64,000 bases of DNA, taken from Pyronema omphalodes. Its lineage: Eukaryota; Ascomycota; Pezizomycetes; Pezizales; Pyronemataceae. A program made the translations under genes and the position numbers. Below the pieces are notes generated by a model. That model worked only from the letters and a program-made list of their open reading frames with translations, was not told where the DNA came from and did no database searches. Positions 34,944-46,089 of this stretch are shown piece by piece. How positions within the stretch are numbered: position 1 is the stretch's first letter; the number at the start of each line of letters is the position of its first letter. Where the stretch lies: positions 372,001 through 436,000 of the forward strand of contig JAJJXM010000017.1 in assembly GCA_024516155.1 (NCBI GenBank), given 5' to 3'.

Positions 34944-37721
34944 ATGTCGAACGGTCTACAGCTTACCGATAAAGCGAGCAAAGCTCTCAGCGATGCCCAC
35001 GATACAGCACAAACCTATGCGCACCCACAATTATTACCAATCCACCTTTGCTATGCCCTACTAAACGGTCCCTCACCATCAAAAGACGGCGAAGCATCTA
35101 CCGATAATTCACCTACCCTACTCAGACAAGTTATCGAGAAAGCAAACGGCGACTTCCAGACTTTCGACCGCGGGGTAAAGAAAGCTCTAGTTCGACTACC
35201 CTCTCAAGATCCACCTCCAGACACAATCTCATTTTCGCCAAGCTTCAGTAAGATCTTGCGTGAGGCACAGAAGCTACAAAAGACTCAGCGTGATGCCTTT
35301 GTCGCCCAGGATCACCTGATTTGTGCTCTCGCACAGGATTCCGCTATTCAGAAGCTTCTATCGGAGGCAGGTATTCCTAAGGTCGCCGTATTAGATAATG
35401 CGGTTCAGAGCTTGAGGGGAACGAAGAGAATCGATTCCCAGAATGAGGAGAGCTCAGAGAGTGAGGCGCTTTCAAAATACTGTATTGATTTGACGGAGAA
35501 GGCACGGTCGGGAGGCCTCGACCCTGTCATTGGAAGAGAACAGGAGGTTTTGAGAGTTATCAGAATCCTTTCCCGACGAACAAAGAACAACCCCGTTTTG
35601 ATTGGAGAGCCCGGAGTTGGAAAGACTGCAGTTGTCGAATGTCTTGCCCAGCGAATTGTCAATGCCGACGTTCCAGCAAACCTCGCTCAGTGCAGACTTC
35701 TCAGTTTGGATGTTGGAGCTTTGGTCGCTGGTAGCAAGTACAGAGGAGAGTTTGAAGAGAGAATGAAGGCCGTGTTGAAGGAGATTGAGGACAGTAAGGA
35801 GATGATCTTGTTGTTTGTCGATGAGATGCATCTTCTTATGGGAGCCGGATCTACTGGAGAGGGAGGAATGGACTCCGCAAACATGCTCAAGCCAGCACTC
35901 GCCCGAGGACAGCTTCACTGTATCGGAGCAACCACCTTGGCCGAGTACAGAAAGTACATCGAGAAGGATGCCGCCTTCGAGAGACGTTTCCAGCAAGTCA
36001 TCGTCAAGGAGCCTTCTGTTCCTGAAACCATCTCCATTCTTCGTGGTTTGAAGGAGCGATACGAGACGCATCACGGAGTCACAGTTTCGGATAGTGCCAT
36101 TGTGGCCGCAGCAACCCTCGCCGCTCGTTACCTTACCGCAAGAAAACTCCCCGATTCAGCTATCGACCTTATTGACGAAGCCGCCGCCGCTGTTCGTGTC
36201 ACTCGCGAGTCCGCTCCTGAAATCGTTGATACCCTAGAACGCAAGCACCGCCAGCTTCTCATTGAAATCCATGCCCTCGAACGTGAGAAGGATGAAGTCT
36301 CGAAGGAGCGTCTCGAGGCAGCAAAGAGGGAAGCAGCAAACGTCATGGAGGAGCTTCAACCCCTTCGTGAGCGCTACCAATCCGAGAAGAAGCGCATCGA
36401 GGACATCAAAGAGGCCAAGAAGAAGCTGGAAACTCTTACAGCTAAGATGGAGAACGCCGAGCGTATTGGTGACCTTGCAACTGCCTCTGATCTCAAATAC
36501 TACGGTATCCCAGAACTTAAGGCTTTCATCGCTAGGCGCGAGCAGGAGAAGGCTGCTATTGATGCACAGGCTGCCGCGCATGCGGCCGCTACTGGAGAGA
36601 ACCCTATGATGACCGATCTTGTCGGTCCTGATCAGATCAACGAAATCGTCGCCAAGTGGACAGGAATTCCAGTCACTCGTCTTCGCACCACCGAGAAGGA
36701 GAAGTTGTTGAACATGGAGAAGTACCTTAGCAAGGCCGTCGTTGGTCAGCGCGAGGCCGTTCGTGCTGTCGCCAATGCCATCCGTCTATCACGCTCCGGT
36801 CTCAGCAACCCCAACCAGCCTATTGCTTCCTTCTTGTTCTGTGGTCCCTCAGGAACTGGAAAGACTTTGCTCACCAAGACTCTCGCTGAGTTCCTGTTCG
36901 ACGACCCTAAGGCTATGATTAGATTCGATATGTCCGAGTACATGGAGAAGCACTCTGTATCCCGTCTTATTGGTGCTCCTCCTGGATACGTTGGTCACGA
37001 TGCCGGTGGACAGTTGACTGAGGCTCTCCGCCGCCGCCCCTTCTCCATCCTCTTGTTCGACGAGGTCGAGAAGGCCGCCAAGGAAGTCTTGACTGTCATG
37101 CTTCAGTTGATGGACGAGGGACGTATCACCGATTCCAACGGCCGAGTCGTAGACGGAAAGAACACAGTTATCATCATGACCTCGAACTTGGGCTCCAACT
37201 ACATCACCGCTCGTAACTCGACCGCTGATGGAAAGATCGACGGAGCCACAAAGGAGATGGTTATGGGCGCTATCAGAAGCCATTTCTTGCCCGAGTTCTT
37301 GAACCGTGTTTCCAACATCGTCATCTTCAACCGACTTGCAAAGAAGGAGATTAGAGCTATTGTTGACTTGAGATTGAGCGAGATTCAGCAGAGGTTGATT
37401 TCCAACAGCAGGAATGTTGAGTTGAGGGTGGATGAAAAGGCGAAGGATTACTTGGGAGAAAGTGGATACTCACCTCAGTACGGTGCTAGACCTTTACAGA
37501 GAGTATTGGAGAAGGAGGTCCTCAATAAGCTTGCCGTGTTGTTGTTGAGAGGATCTATTAGAGACGGTGAAGAGGCGAGAGTTACTCTGGATGAGTCTGG
37601 AAGAGTCGTGGTTATTCCTAATCATCATGTGGAAGCGGATGGTGATGATGATATGATGGATTTGGAGGATTTTGCGGATGCTGGTGATGAGGATATGGAT
37701 GTTGAGGAGCTTTATGATTAA
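34944..37721 (+). CDS. hsp104: Hsp104/ClpB-family protein disaggregase
   Basis: 925 aa intronless AAA+ chaperone that extracts polypeptides from aggregates with Hsp70/Hsp40. Order: Clp-N domain (about 1-150), NBD1 with Walker A GEPGVGKT (221-228) and Walker B LFVDEMH, a coiled-coil middle domain (about 410-530, rich in Glu, Lys and Arg), and NBD2 with Walker A GPSGTGKT (about 634-641) and Walker [12 protein letters not shown]-terminal small domain follows, ending in a strongly acidic tail ([19 protein letters not shown]) as in cytosolic eukaryotic Hsp104. There is no mitochondrial presequence, so it is cytosolic/nuclear Hsp104 and not Hsp78. It has the full family length with all ATPase motifs intact. 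Heat-shock elements upstream and an A-rich leader fit strong heat induction. It is the only intronless complete gene in the window. Confidence 0.97.
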   Translation: MSNGLQLTDKASKALSDAHDTAQTYAHPQLLPIHLCYALLNGPSPSKDGEASTDNSPTLLRQVIEKANGDFQTFDRGVKKALVRLPSQDPPPDTISFSPSFSKILREAQKLQKTQRDAFVAQDHLICALAQDSAIQKLLSEAGIPKVAVLDNAVQSLRGTKRIDSQNEESSESEALSKYCIDLTEKARSGGLDPVIGREQEVLRVIRILSRRTKNNPVLIGEPGVGKTAVVECLAQRIVNADVPANLAQCRLLSLDVGALVAGSKYRGEFEERMKAVLKEIEDSKEMILLFVDEMHLLMGAGSTGEGGMDSANMLKPALARGQLHCIGATTLAEYRKYIEKDAAFERRFQQVIVKEPSVPETISILRGLKERYETHHGVTVSDSAIVAAATLAARYLTARKLPDSAIDLIDEAAAAVRVTRESAPEIVDTLERKHRQLLIEIHALEREKDEVSKERLEAAKREAANVMEELQPLRERYQSEKKRIEDIKEAKKKLETLTAKMENAERIGDLATASDLKYYGIPELKAFIARREQEKAAIDAQAAAHAAATGENPMMTDLVGPDQINEIVAKWTGIPVTRLRTTEKEKLLNMEKYLSKAVVGQREAVRAVANAIRLSRSGLSNPNQPIASFLFCGPSGTGKTLLTKTLAEFLFDDPKAMIRFDMSEYMEKHSVSRLIGAPPGYVGHDAGGQLTEALRRRPFSILLFDEVEKAAKEVLTVMLQLMDEGRITDSNGRVVDGKNTVIIMTSNLGSNYITARNSTADGKIDGATKEMVMGAIRSHFLPEFLNRVSNIVIFNRLAKKEIRAIVDLRLSEIQQRLISNSRNVELRVDEKAKDYLGESGYSPQYGARPLQRVLEKEVLNKLAVLLLRGSIRDGEEARVTLDESGRVVVIPNHHVEADGDDDMMDLEDFADAGDEDMDVEELYD

Positions 37722-38218
37722 ATGAATGATGAAATGATTGAAGGATTTTAAATTATGAAGATTAGGAGGAGTTTGTAAAGAAGAAGAATGTAGCGGAGCG
37801 CAGCGGTTTTAACTTGTAATTTCTTTTGCTTTTTGTTTTTGCTTGGGCGGAATGTTTTCTGTTGATACGATACCACTGGAGATTGCTTTGTTATTGTTGG
37901 GTTTATCATATGGTTTATGGATTGCTGTGGTTGTTATGTTGTATTGTCAACTATACTGTGTATAGAAATTAAAAATACAGTACATTTATAATAGCTTTTA
38001 ATGTCCCGTTCTCTTTCTTCGTGATTGTAATTGTGACTGTGACATGAAATGATATGATATAATATGTACAATAGGTTGGTTTATCATAATCAAGTCGATA
38101 ATATATGCAAATATATCATCATATCATACCCCCAAACTTATCACCTTGTATCTAATCAACCGGGGAATAGAAATCCTAAATACCAAATCCAGAAATCAAG
38201 CTCTTGCAAAATCAGCCA

Positions 38219-38253
38219 GGGGGGGAGGGGGGGGGGGGGGGGGGGGGGAGGGG
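38219..38253 (+). repeat. G-rich tract with G22 run
   Basis: 35 bases of G broken only by A at 38226 and 38249. It can form G-quadruplexes. It lies 500 bp beyond HSP104. Confidence 0.9.
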
Positions 38254-40578
38254 TTTACGAATAATGTGCCTGCCTGCCTGCCTGCCTAATTACAAAAATT
38301 CAATAACTCACAAAAATCTATCTTCCGAAAAAAAAAATATACTTTACTTCTTAACACCAGCCTCTTTACCGAGTGAGAGTGATACCTTCTATTACGTAGC
38401 AACGGATCAGTCCAGTAATCCGATGAACATGCCGTACCCAGTCGTGGCGATTATAGTTTACTAAAATAATTTTTGTCTTTAGGTTCTGGAGTTATGATTG
38501 AGAATCGGTATAGTAAGGAAATAAGGTAATTCACATTTAAGACATGTGGGTGGTAGAGTGATAAATCATGAATAGGTACTTTATTGTCTCAAATGTTGTT
38601 TCGTTTTATTCGGTATCTTGAAACTTCATCCGTCCTACATAGATTTCTAGAAAATTGCCTAAAAGCTAAAAAGGTTACGATTGTTATTATTGTTATACAA
38701 GCTACATATAAATATAACTTCTGGAAAAAACATACTCCTGTGTACTATAAATGCTTCGAGTCGTCTGTTACGCAAGGTATGTTACATGCGGCATGTTACA
38801 CTAACTCGCGTATATGTGGTGACGTTAACGGTTACTTACTACTTGGGGGGTTTTTATGGATCTTTGGTAATTATGACTTTCACTGTCATACACAGCCTCA
38901 AACATTATATTAGGATTCTTCCAAGCTACGGGTTTATGGCGTGGCTTAAGTTATGGCGGATTATTTGTCTTTTTTTTTTCCTTTCATTTTTCATTTTTGG
39001 GGATATTTAATGTCTAATCTTGAATCTGTGTTATTGCTGCGGGATTAGATACTTGGATGATACGTTGTGATGGGAGCTAAAATTATATTGTGATGTGATT
39101 TGATATGATGTGATGTGATATAGGTATGCACCTATGTAGTCAGCAGAGGTATCAGGTATGTATCAAATACACCGAACTTCGCATCCACCGAATTGACCGC
39201 AGCTACCGGTATTCGAACGATTCAACCAGTCGAAATGTTTCCACGGTCGTCGGATCTTGTATGTAACTATAACCCTACTATATAGCCTCCTTATTGCGAA
39301 CTATTACTTCGCTTGGGAAGATATTAGGGCTGTAGCCTGTTTATTTATGGCTTTATGGCTTTATGGATGGTTCACAGAGATAAATATGAAAGAAAAAGGT
39401 TGGCCTAAGCTAAGGAGTTTGGAATTTGGAATTTGGAAACGGAAAATTCAAGCGATGGAGTGAGAACTTCGGGTTCACCGAGATGTGTCTATCTATTTAT
39501 TTATCACTCGGGGGATGGGATGGAATTGTAGGTATCAATTTTAGGTGTCACGTTGTAGTAACTTCAAGTTTGTACGGCCATAATACATAACGCATGACAT
39601 CTACATAACGTTCATATAACATCCACATGGCTACCTTGTACTTACATGTATGTGGTACCTTCTTTGAAACGGTGGTAAGCTGTAACTTGTAAGTTGTAAC
39701 ATTACATTAATTCCCCAAGGCCCCAATTTCTCGTCTCAGTCTTTAAGGCTCCATCATTTCTCCAACACCTGTATTTTTTATCAAAGAGACGAAATCACAT
39801 ATCTAGCTAAAAGAAATGCTGCTACGTATGTATAACTACGACTAAATATGCAAAGACCGCCTCATAATGATCGGTGAAGATGAATGAGCCCCACAAATTC
39901 CTGCCGTTTTTCTACCCGCTGCTAAATCCAATATTTCATCGAGCTTCAACATCACCGCGCTTATTGATTGATTAAGGCTGAGATGAGATAAGCCCGGTCT
40001 ATGGTTGGGCTTTGATGCTGATTCCAGTGCTAATTTTGTGGTTATGTGGCTATGGACGGGGCTCTGGGGCTATGTTTCAGCCTTGTCTGAATACTATGCT
40101 TCTACGATGATACGATACTACGATGCTAAGCAGCCGCTATTGTAGTTTTTTGCTTCAAATATTGCAGTAAACTTGCGGAGTCTGCGATAAAAAAATCGAC
40201 GCCTTCAAGTAAATAGGATTAGAATCAATAGATTCTCTGGCCCCTGGTGCCCATGTTACCGACGCTCAGAGGTACTACTGTATTACTACATATACCACCC
40301 TTCTATTCCGGTAAAGTATTAATATTTTAGTAACGCACCTCCAACTGCCTTGCGAGTTTCAGGCTTGTGTCTACTGTCCACCGGGTCGGTGCTACAACAG
40401 GTCCACTGTAGTACCTATTACCGACTATGTATGTATGGTACATGTAGCTAACGCTGCTACACCGCCTCAGGTTGCGAACTGATGGTTTGCGAACTTGCGA
40501 ACTTGCGAACTTGCGAAACCTAAACCCAAAAAAATGCCAAATTCGTCGGCACCTGCTGACTGTTTGGTGGTTTGGTAT

Positions 40579-40755
40579 GTGTGGTTTCGCGTGATACTTC
40601 GCGTATTTCTTTGCTTCGCGTAATGTAGAAGCGTACTGTCTCGCGTATTGCTTCGCATTCTGCTTGGCATTCTGCTTGGCATGATACTTGGCATACTACT
40701 TCGCGTATTATTTCGCGTATTGTTTCGCGTATTGCTTCGCACGCCGCTTCGCATT
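40579..40755. repeat. 12 bp degenerate minisatellite
   Basis: Tandem 12-mers of the type GTATTGCTTCGC, ATTCTGCTTGGC and ATACTACTTCGC run for about 175 bp. Because the period is a multiple of three, both strands carry open frames of four-residue repeats (for example NTRN/SMPS-type on the minus strand). These I take as repeat artefacts, not proteins. A short TTGCGAAC tandem (about 40485-40517) sits beside it. Confidence 0.85.
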
Positions 40756-41972
40756 CAGAGGTTGGTGCTTTGGGGTCTTGTCGATCTCCCCAATATTTTC
40801 AAACAAAGCTCTATCACCATAGCTTTATTACTCAACGATGAATTTGTAATCCAAGATAGTTATATAAAAAAAAGTGTTCCTGCATTAATTCTTTTACACC
40901 AGTGAATCTATCCTAGTTTAATTTATCTATCGGTCAACAAAAAATCATCGTTTGAAATCATGATGTGTACATATGTTGATATGATATTGATGTCTGTTCT
41001 CGGAAACCATTTCCTCGGAGTTCTCAGTTCAACACCTTTCGGCCAGTTGCTGCACAAATTACATACAATGTATTTTGTCGGGATTTCAACATCCGGATTG
41101 TCGTTAGGTTTTAGGTTGGACCCTGCCTTAGGTCTAGCACCAGAGAGATGATATACATATGTCGGGACCTTGTCGGAGAGTTCGTATGTACATACATACA
41201 TATGTGAGTTATTGCTCATCTCTCTTAACCACTTTGGCGGTATGGGGATGATGCAGACAGTGCAGAGAAAACCATGGATTAGGTTTAGTAACCTTGGTAT
41301 TAACTTTTATTGATATGATATGTACATACATATGTAGAGTGGGCTACAGAACAGGTTTAGTGTTCGGGAAACTAGCTTTTAGAGCTTGAAATTCTTTAAC
41401 AATTTTTGACTAGTTTACATCAATTAGCGGTGTCTCACACATTGGCCTTTTGCTCGTCAATTCGGGACGGTACGGATACCAGCATAAGCATATCTGTAGT
41501 AGTGGTAGTAGTATTTTTATTTGATCTTAATTATTCGACACCGAAAAAAAATAATCCAGAAGCCGATTTCTCAAGCGAACTCCACCTTTTTTGTTTGGAT
41601 CTTCTGCACCTTGCTCTAAGCGTTCCCAAAGCCCCGGAGATGTTATTCAAACACGGATACATACTTCTATTCTAACATAGTATAATTTAAATTCCTCTTT
41701 ACCAAGTTCGTTCAGCCTTGCCGGAAAACCTAATGATTGAAAAAATGTATGCATGGATGATTGGATGATTGGATGGTTGGATAAGACATCGGCATCCAAA
41801 ACACCGTTATCTCGGCGTACCCGTGCCTAGACTACCCGTACATAGGTACCATCGACCATAACTTAAGCCCTCTGTCACAGACGTGGGGGTGATGCGGGGT
41901 GTGTAAGTTCAATACATACCGAAGCCTCGCGAAAAAAATCCCGGGCCTTCATTGTAAGAAGCTTAGCCTCGA

Positions 41973-42016
41973 TATGCTATGTTATGCTATGCTGTGCTAT
42001 GCTATGCTTTGCTATG
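41973..42016. repeat. TATGC pentanucleotide microsatellite
   Basis: About nine imperfect copies of TATGC/TATGT, with no gene overlapping. Confidence 0.85.
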
Positions 42017-43338
42017 ATGTCCGGGGTACCGGTGGGGTTGCAAACGGCCCGGTGTTTGGAAGCGAGACCTCATTATTGATGATGAGTTTTGATAACGAAG
42101 AAGTCGAAAGATGATGATTGACGCTATTTCTTTTTTTTCTCTCTCTATTTTGATTTTACTTCTCCGAGGAGATTCTTTTCATCTCTCCTAGAATTTCTTT
42201 ATCGAGAATTTCTTGACTAATCTATCATTGGATAAGTGTTCATCATAAGTATTATAAGATACTTTTAATATTTTATAACTTGTGATCATAAAAAAAAATT
42301 GGGCGGTGAACATCATCATAAAGTTATCTCGGTATCGGTATGATAACGTATATACTATCACGGAGGATCGGCCTTTGTAAATGCCGTGAATCAAACCAAA
42401 TCAACAATGAATCAACCAATGTCAACAAAAAAAACCCTTCGTACTTCGCACCTCGCACCTCACGCCATGTCCCATCGCATATCAACACAATGTCTCAACG
42501 CGACAAACTGACCGATTGAAATGCCCGACGGATAGGAACTCCGAGTCCAAGAGCATCATCATCACCATCAACGTCTCATCATTAACAAAAATCGATTCGC
42601 ACCGTCCTCCTGCTCTCCTTCAGGTACGTACCTCATACTGTAATTACTTACTTTTTCAGCCCCTTCGCTTCGCCTAAACAACCGGATCAACCAGCAACCG
42701 AACCTTTTAGCTACAGTCTACCGGTAACCGGTGAAAAAGCACGCGGCCGATTAGCAGCATTAGCTATCTAGCTAGCTAGCTACATAACATAACATAGCTA
42801 CATAGGTCTTTTTCATTTAGACCTAGGTCCTAGGGTTTTTCCATATGTATGGTGCCTATATGGATATGGATAAGTTTTGCTCGTTCTGTGTTTTTTTTTT
42901 TTTTTACTTTCATGCATGGCGCCGTCTTTTTGCATGCATCAGTAATTTGTCATGTGGTCTGTAGATCCTACCATATCTTCAGTAGGTGTCCGGGGGCCAT
43001 GATCAAAGAGCAACAGAAGCAGCAACGGCAGCGGTGCTGAGAAGAGGAGGAGTGCTGAGGAAGGGATGAAGGGATGAAGGATGAAGGGATGAGAGAAGGC
43101 TGGCTATTTTAGAAGATATGTACATACATATGCTGTAACCGAACTCACTCAATCACTAACAAACGAACGAACGAAAAGCAAAGGATGTTTTTAGGTTTCC
43201 ACCCTTTATTAGATTTTCTTACACCTTTCAATAGGCGAAGAAATGCACAAAATATGTTTATTCTTAGTACTAAATGCGTCAACATTACCGCATATTGACA
43301 TCTTATCAAATCCAATCCCCCCATACCTAGCATACCCA

Positions 43339-43370
43339 TAATCATCATCATCATCATCAGCATCATCATT
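43339..43370. repeat. ATC trinucleotide microsatellite
   Basis: About ten ATC units with one AGC interruption, in gene-free DNA. Confidence 0.85.
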
Positions 43371-43637
43371 ATTTCTAAATCCATCTGGTGCCATACACAT
43401 AATCCCCAAAAGTTGAGATCATCATGCATCCTAGGCATCATATGTAGATGCTGGATGGATCATCGCTTCAAAATCAGCCTATCTTCCCACGAGACGCGCC
43501 ACTCCCATCTATCTAAGCGCCATTCGGTATTCCATACAAGCATGTCAGTTCAGGTCAGGTCCGTCCCACCGCACTCGCACCTCGCACCACACCGTATATA
43601 TGTATGTACGAGTATGTACGAGTATGTACGGTACCGT

Positions 43638-43698
43638 GACAAAAGTGACCGTCACTTTTCTGTGCTAAGCGCCGCGCGGGGTGACGGTCACTTTTGTC
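43638..43698. repeat. Perfect 18 bp inverted repeat with 25 bp loop
   Basis: GACAAAAGTGACCGTCAC (43638-43655) and its exact reverse complement (43681-43698) flank a GC-rich 25 bp spacer. Each arm itself contains a near-palindrome (AAAAGTGAC-C-GTCACTTTT in the left arm region). It could be a tiny foldback element, the remains of two transposon ends, or a protein-binding site. No target duplication is evident. Confidence 0.7.
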
Positions 43699-44312
43699 CA
43701 GCACCTCGTATGTACAGAAGCTATATTTACCCCACCATCATAAAGCTTATTTTAATCTTAGTGCTTTGAGTTTTGGGGTGACAATCATTTATTCTTTCCT
43801 TTTCGAGCCTTTTGCCACGTTATCCAGCTGCGTCTACAGACAGACAGGAATAGGGAGTTTTTAGCTATGTACAGTAGAAGTACATTGTACATAGTGTGCA
43901 TTTTCAATTGCACTTATTCGGGTCCGCACACGTGGAAATTATTCTGTAACTATATCTGAACGGATACATACGTTGTTCATAGAGCAGAGCAACTACTAAG
44001 CACACATATATAGGAAAGGCAAGAAATAATAATATGTAGGCACAAGAAAGGGAAAAAAAAAAAAATAAACACCAGCGTAATCGAATGATTACATGTGAAC
44101 GGGAGATACAAAGGAAAAACACCAAAAAGAAGGCCGAAAGAAAGAAAAAAAAAACCTTATGTTGTGTAGCTGGTCCCAGCCGGCAAGCCACATTATACCT
44201 CCGCTTCCCGTCTATCCTGTACAAAGGGAAAATAAATAAATAAATAAAAAAGAACATAATTTCGTAAAGCATAACCATAGACAGTCAGTCAAATTGCCTT
44301 GCCGCTAAAGAC

Positions 44313-46089
44313 CTAAAAACCCAGAGCCTCTCCACGCCACATGGCACTTGCAATGAAGTCGCAAGCCGAAGCAGAGCTGTGAGCGTCCTGTGCCGTACTG
44401 GTCGGAATAACCTGCGGGTGGCCCTCAACCATCGCGTACTCCGGAAACGCATCCCAGTTCCAGCCCTCTAACTGTTGTGGTGTCCGCGCGTCAGACGAAA
44501 CGTGCGCGCGGCGCCAGTCCATGCGCTCGCGGAAATGCTTCACCATTTCCAGCGGGAAAGCCATGAGATTAATTGCCGAGGAAGACTTTTTGATGAGCGT
44601 GCGTTGGATCTGCTCAATTGGGCCCACGCTCATGGTGCCGAAGTAAGCCGCACCTACTGCGGGGAAAAGAGGTTCGACCGCTAAGGCGACACCGTAGAAG
44701 TGGGCGAGGAGGACCATGACGCGGTCATCCTTTGCTCGCAAAAAGTCAATCGGTAAGAAGAAGAGCCATGTACGCAGGGGGTGCAGAAGCTCGAATTGAG
44801 CCTCTCCGGAGTGAACAGGGATATGTTCATGTAGTCCCTGAACGAAATTGATGAGGTCCTCGAGTCCCTTTCTCGCCTGGTCGTGCCCATCGAGGTAGTC
44901 GTATAGCATGGTGAGCGCGTGGTAAACGTGCGAGACAACATGACGATCGCGCGTTGGATCCACAATTTGTTGCCGGAACGGCCCCCGCGAGAAAATTTCC
45001 TTCTCGGCCATGAATCCCGCGAATTCGGATTCGTGCTTCCATGGTTCCATAGCGTCAATAACAGTAGCTGTTCCCTGTAATAGACTTGCCCATGATGGCC
45101 TGAAACAGCCCTTCGTCAGCTGTATATCGACCAATATCCGATTGTGAAGAACTTACCAGTCGGTCACTTGCCAGGAGAGGAGGATGGATGCAGCCAGGAC
45201 AGCATCTGAATTCTCTTTTGAGAAGTTCCCGATAGATTCCTGGAGGCCTTGAAATGCAAAACCTCGGTGTTGATAGGCAAGCTGCAGCGTAGCTGGTGAT
45301 GCAGTCAACCAAGAGAGATGGGATGCGGAAAGTCCTAAAAGAGAGTTCATGACAAAATCATGCCTGGAGGCAATCCGGAGAAACCTGTTGTATGGTAAGC
45401 AATTTGTCCATGATGATATCTAACGGAAGCCTACATTGGCACTCTTTTTGTCCAAAGGGCAGAGTTTCCTGGTTCAGCAGCCTGCATTTGGGCCGCAATA
45501 GATGAAATATGATGAATGAGTCGTAGATCGGTCTGGGAATATCGTGAAGGGATAGGCTGATTTCCCAACTCCAATGACGGAAAAGGGTATACTCCGGTTT
45601 CCCTCCAAGTATCTAGTTCCCCCTGGATCTGAGGATTCATAGCTAGATCTGGATGGCCTTCGACCATGTTACCATCCATATAATCACACCTCACATTGTG
45701 CTTAGTGCAGTTTCGACTAATGAAGTTGTTAGGAGCTAAAATTTGAAAAAGATAGTAGACTTGAAGTCCTATTCAACCAGACAATCTTACCATTGTGGTA
45801 CCGTCTCGTCACAACGAATATGTCTTTTCTTGCAAGTCTTGCATCCGTTTCGAGATTTGGTGTGGCTTCGACGTGATTGTACGGGGTGATCTCGAGTTCC
45901 TGAGGTTGAAGACATCTTTGATCGAGTTGATGATGATCCAGGAGAGTTTGGAGAGTTTGGAGATGATTCTTTGCTATCCTTATCGAATGCGGGGGAAGAT
46001 GGTTCAAATGTCGAAAGCTTTGATACTGGAATCTGCGGGGATTGATCTGGTGAAGTAGGACTTCGACGTGTTTGCCTGTGAGGAGACAT
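44313..46089 (-). CDS. Zn2Cys6 transcription factor, Upc2-like
   Basis: 531 aa. Exons: 46089-45791, 45716-45435, 45384-45157, 45099-44313, with introns of 74, 50 and 57 nt. After a Ser/Pro-rich N-terminus comes the zinc cluster at residues 83-110: C83-x2-C86-x6-C93-x6-C100-x2-C103-x6-C110. It is preceded by RRSHTKSRNG, the signature of the sterol-uptake-control (Upc2/Ecm22-like) branch. The first intron splits the finger within the codon for C100. The C-terminal part, with LGLSASHLSWLT and DWPSWASLLQGTATVIDA, fits the fungal TF domain that follows the finger in this branch. The second intron's donor (GTAGGC) is weak but gives the only frame-consistent join. Sterol regulation is suggested by family only; many filamentous Upc2-like factors have other targets. 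Confidence 0.82.

Larger units (their letters stand above)
37722..44312. other. Gene-free, repeat-rich region of 6.6 kb
   Basis: No gene is supported. Contents are a G-rich tract (38219-38253), GCCT repeats (about 38270-38287), a 12 bp minisatellite (40579-40755), a TATGC microsatellite (41973-42016), GGATGATT repeats (about 41756-41785), AGCT repeats (about 42766-42783), GGGATGAA repeats (about 43060-43095), an ATC run (43339-43370) and an 18 bp inverted repeat (43638-43698). The word GATATGTACATACATATG occurs exactly at about 41317 and 43116. Confidence 0.55.

Noticed and set aside
35472..36074. 200-codon minus-strand frame
   Set aside because: Antisense shadow of HSP104.
40467..40754. Open frame with NTRN/SMPS four-residue repeats
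   Set aside because: It is explained by the 12 bp minisatellite, whose period keeps frames open on both strands.
40579..40755. CRISPR-like array
   Set aside because: Units are contiguous 12-mers without spacers, in a eukaryotic context: a minisatellite.
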